This document shows positions 6,650 to 6,811 of a stretch of 6,811 bases of DNA, piece by piece. The translations under genes and the position numbers were made by a program. The notes under the pieces are model-generated. The model made no database searches, was not told where the DNA came from, and was given only the letters and a program-made list of their open reading frames with translations. How positions within the stretch are numbered: the first letter of the stretch is position 1; each line of letters begins with the position of its first letter. Source of the DNA: CAWVWD01 sp045106825 (GTDB lineage Bacteria > Bacteroidota > Bacteroidia > Chitinophagales > Saprospiraceae); NCBI GenBank assembly GCA_045106825.1, contig JBGCFH010000182.1, positions 1 to 6,811 on the forward strand, written 5' to 3'.

Positions 6650-6790
6650 GGCTCTTTATGATTCTATGTGGTTTACAGTAGCGGCTGCTTTAGCTGCCGT
6701 ATGAGTTTGTGATATTTTCGGCAGCCCCGAGGACTCGGGGCCGTTACTTAGCATCAAAATATTCAAAACCATGTAAAATCATAAAGAACC
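6650..6790. repeat. Composite repeat: palindromic core flanked by 25-base imperfect inverted arms
   Basis: Bases 6650-6674 and the reverse complement of 6766-6790 match at 21 of 25 positions, including an exact 10-base stretch TCTTTATGAT (6653-6662) against ATCATAAAGA (6778-6787). These outer arms enclose the copy 2 palindrome at 6677-6748. A nested, symmetric 141-base unit without an ORF resembles a MITE or a structured intergenic repeat. No flanking target-site duplication was recognised, and the right edge lies close to the end of the window. Confidence 0.55.
6677..6748. repeat. Copy 2 of the GC-rich palindromic repeat, with a divergent right arm
   Basis: 6677-6700 is identical over 24 bases to 3617-3640. 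The right arm differs from copy 1: its ends still pair with the left arm (AGTAGCGG 6677-6684 with CCGTTACT 6741-6748, one G-T wobble; GCTGCCG 6693-6699 with CGGCAGC 6719-6725). The middle of the arm is replaced by CCCCGAGGACTCGGGG (6725-6740), which folds on itself as a 7-bp hairpin with a 2-base centre. The result is a branched structure instead of the single long stem of copy 1. Confidence 0.8.
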
Positions 6791-6811
6791 AAAATCTATG
6801 TGTCCTATGTC

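Larger units (their letters stand above)
6489..6811. other. Gene-free, palindrome-rich intergenic tail
   Basis: I found no credible coding frame on either strand in these 323 bases, no RNA gene, and no clear intrinsic terminator directly after the T9SS gene. The stretch is filled by short inverted repeats and a composite repeat, listed separately. It looks like an accumulation site for dispersed intergenic elements between two genes, the second being outside the window. Confidence 0.7.

Noticed and set aside
6489..6811. CRISPR array or tandem repeat in the tail
   Set aside because: The repeats are inverted and unevenly spaced, with no regular repeat-spacer pattern.

Overview
The window looks like an AT-rich Bacteroidota chromosome, probably from the Flavobacteriia or a neighbouring class. 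The main grounds are a secreted protein with a C-terminal type IX secretion (T9SS) sorting domain, which is confined to that phylum. Start regions are A-rich with weak or absent Shine-Dalgarno sequences, signal peptides have Gln at +1, and an ECF sigma factor has the N-terminus typical of the phylum. No species can be named from the sequence.

Layout. Positions 1-168 (minus strand) hold the first 56 codons of an ECF sigma factor that runs off the left edge. It is divergent from a 110-residue AraC-type DNA-binding protein (250-582, plus). A 139-base gap leads to a 963-residue exported TPR-CHAT protein (722-3613), a predicted caspase-like cysteine peptidase with an intact His829/Cys875 dyad. Directly after its stop lie a perfect 28-bp palindrome and an overlapping 21-bp hairpin that looks like a terminator. 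Then comes an 873-residue secreted multidomain protein (3867-6488) with an N-terminal beta domain, a choice-of-anchor-D-like domain, a LamG-like domain, an unrecognised domain, and a linker plus T9SS sorting domain. The last 323 bases have no gene and are crowded with palindromes, including a second copy of the 24-base core of the palindrome after the CHAT gene.

Main observation. A 34-base element occurs twice, ungapped and matching at 25 of 34 positions. One copy (207-240) lies between the sigma gene and the AraC-type gene, and the other (3796-3829) lies upstream of the T9SS protein gene. Its two conserved blocks and their spacing fit an ECF-type promoter, and the divergent sigma factor is the obvious candidate to read it. 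If so, the window holds a small regulon: a sigma factor, a minimal AraC-type regulator, a TPR-CHAT peptidase predicted to work outside the cytoplasm, and a surface or secreted LamG protein. The parts are seen directly in the sequence. The regulatory wiring and any proteolytic signalling are inference.
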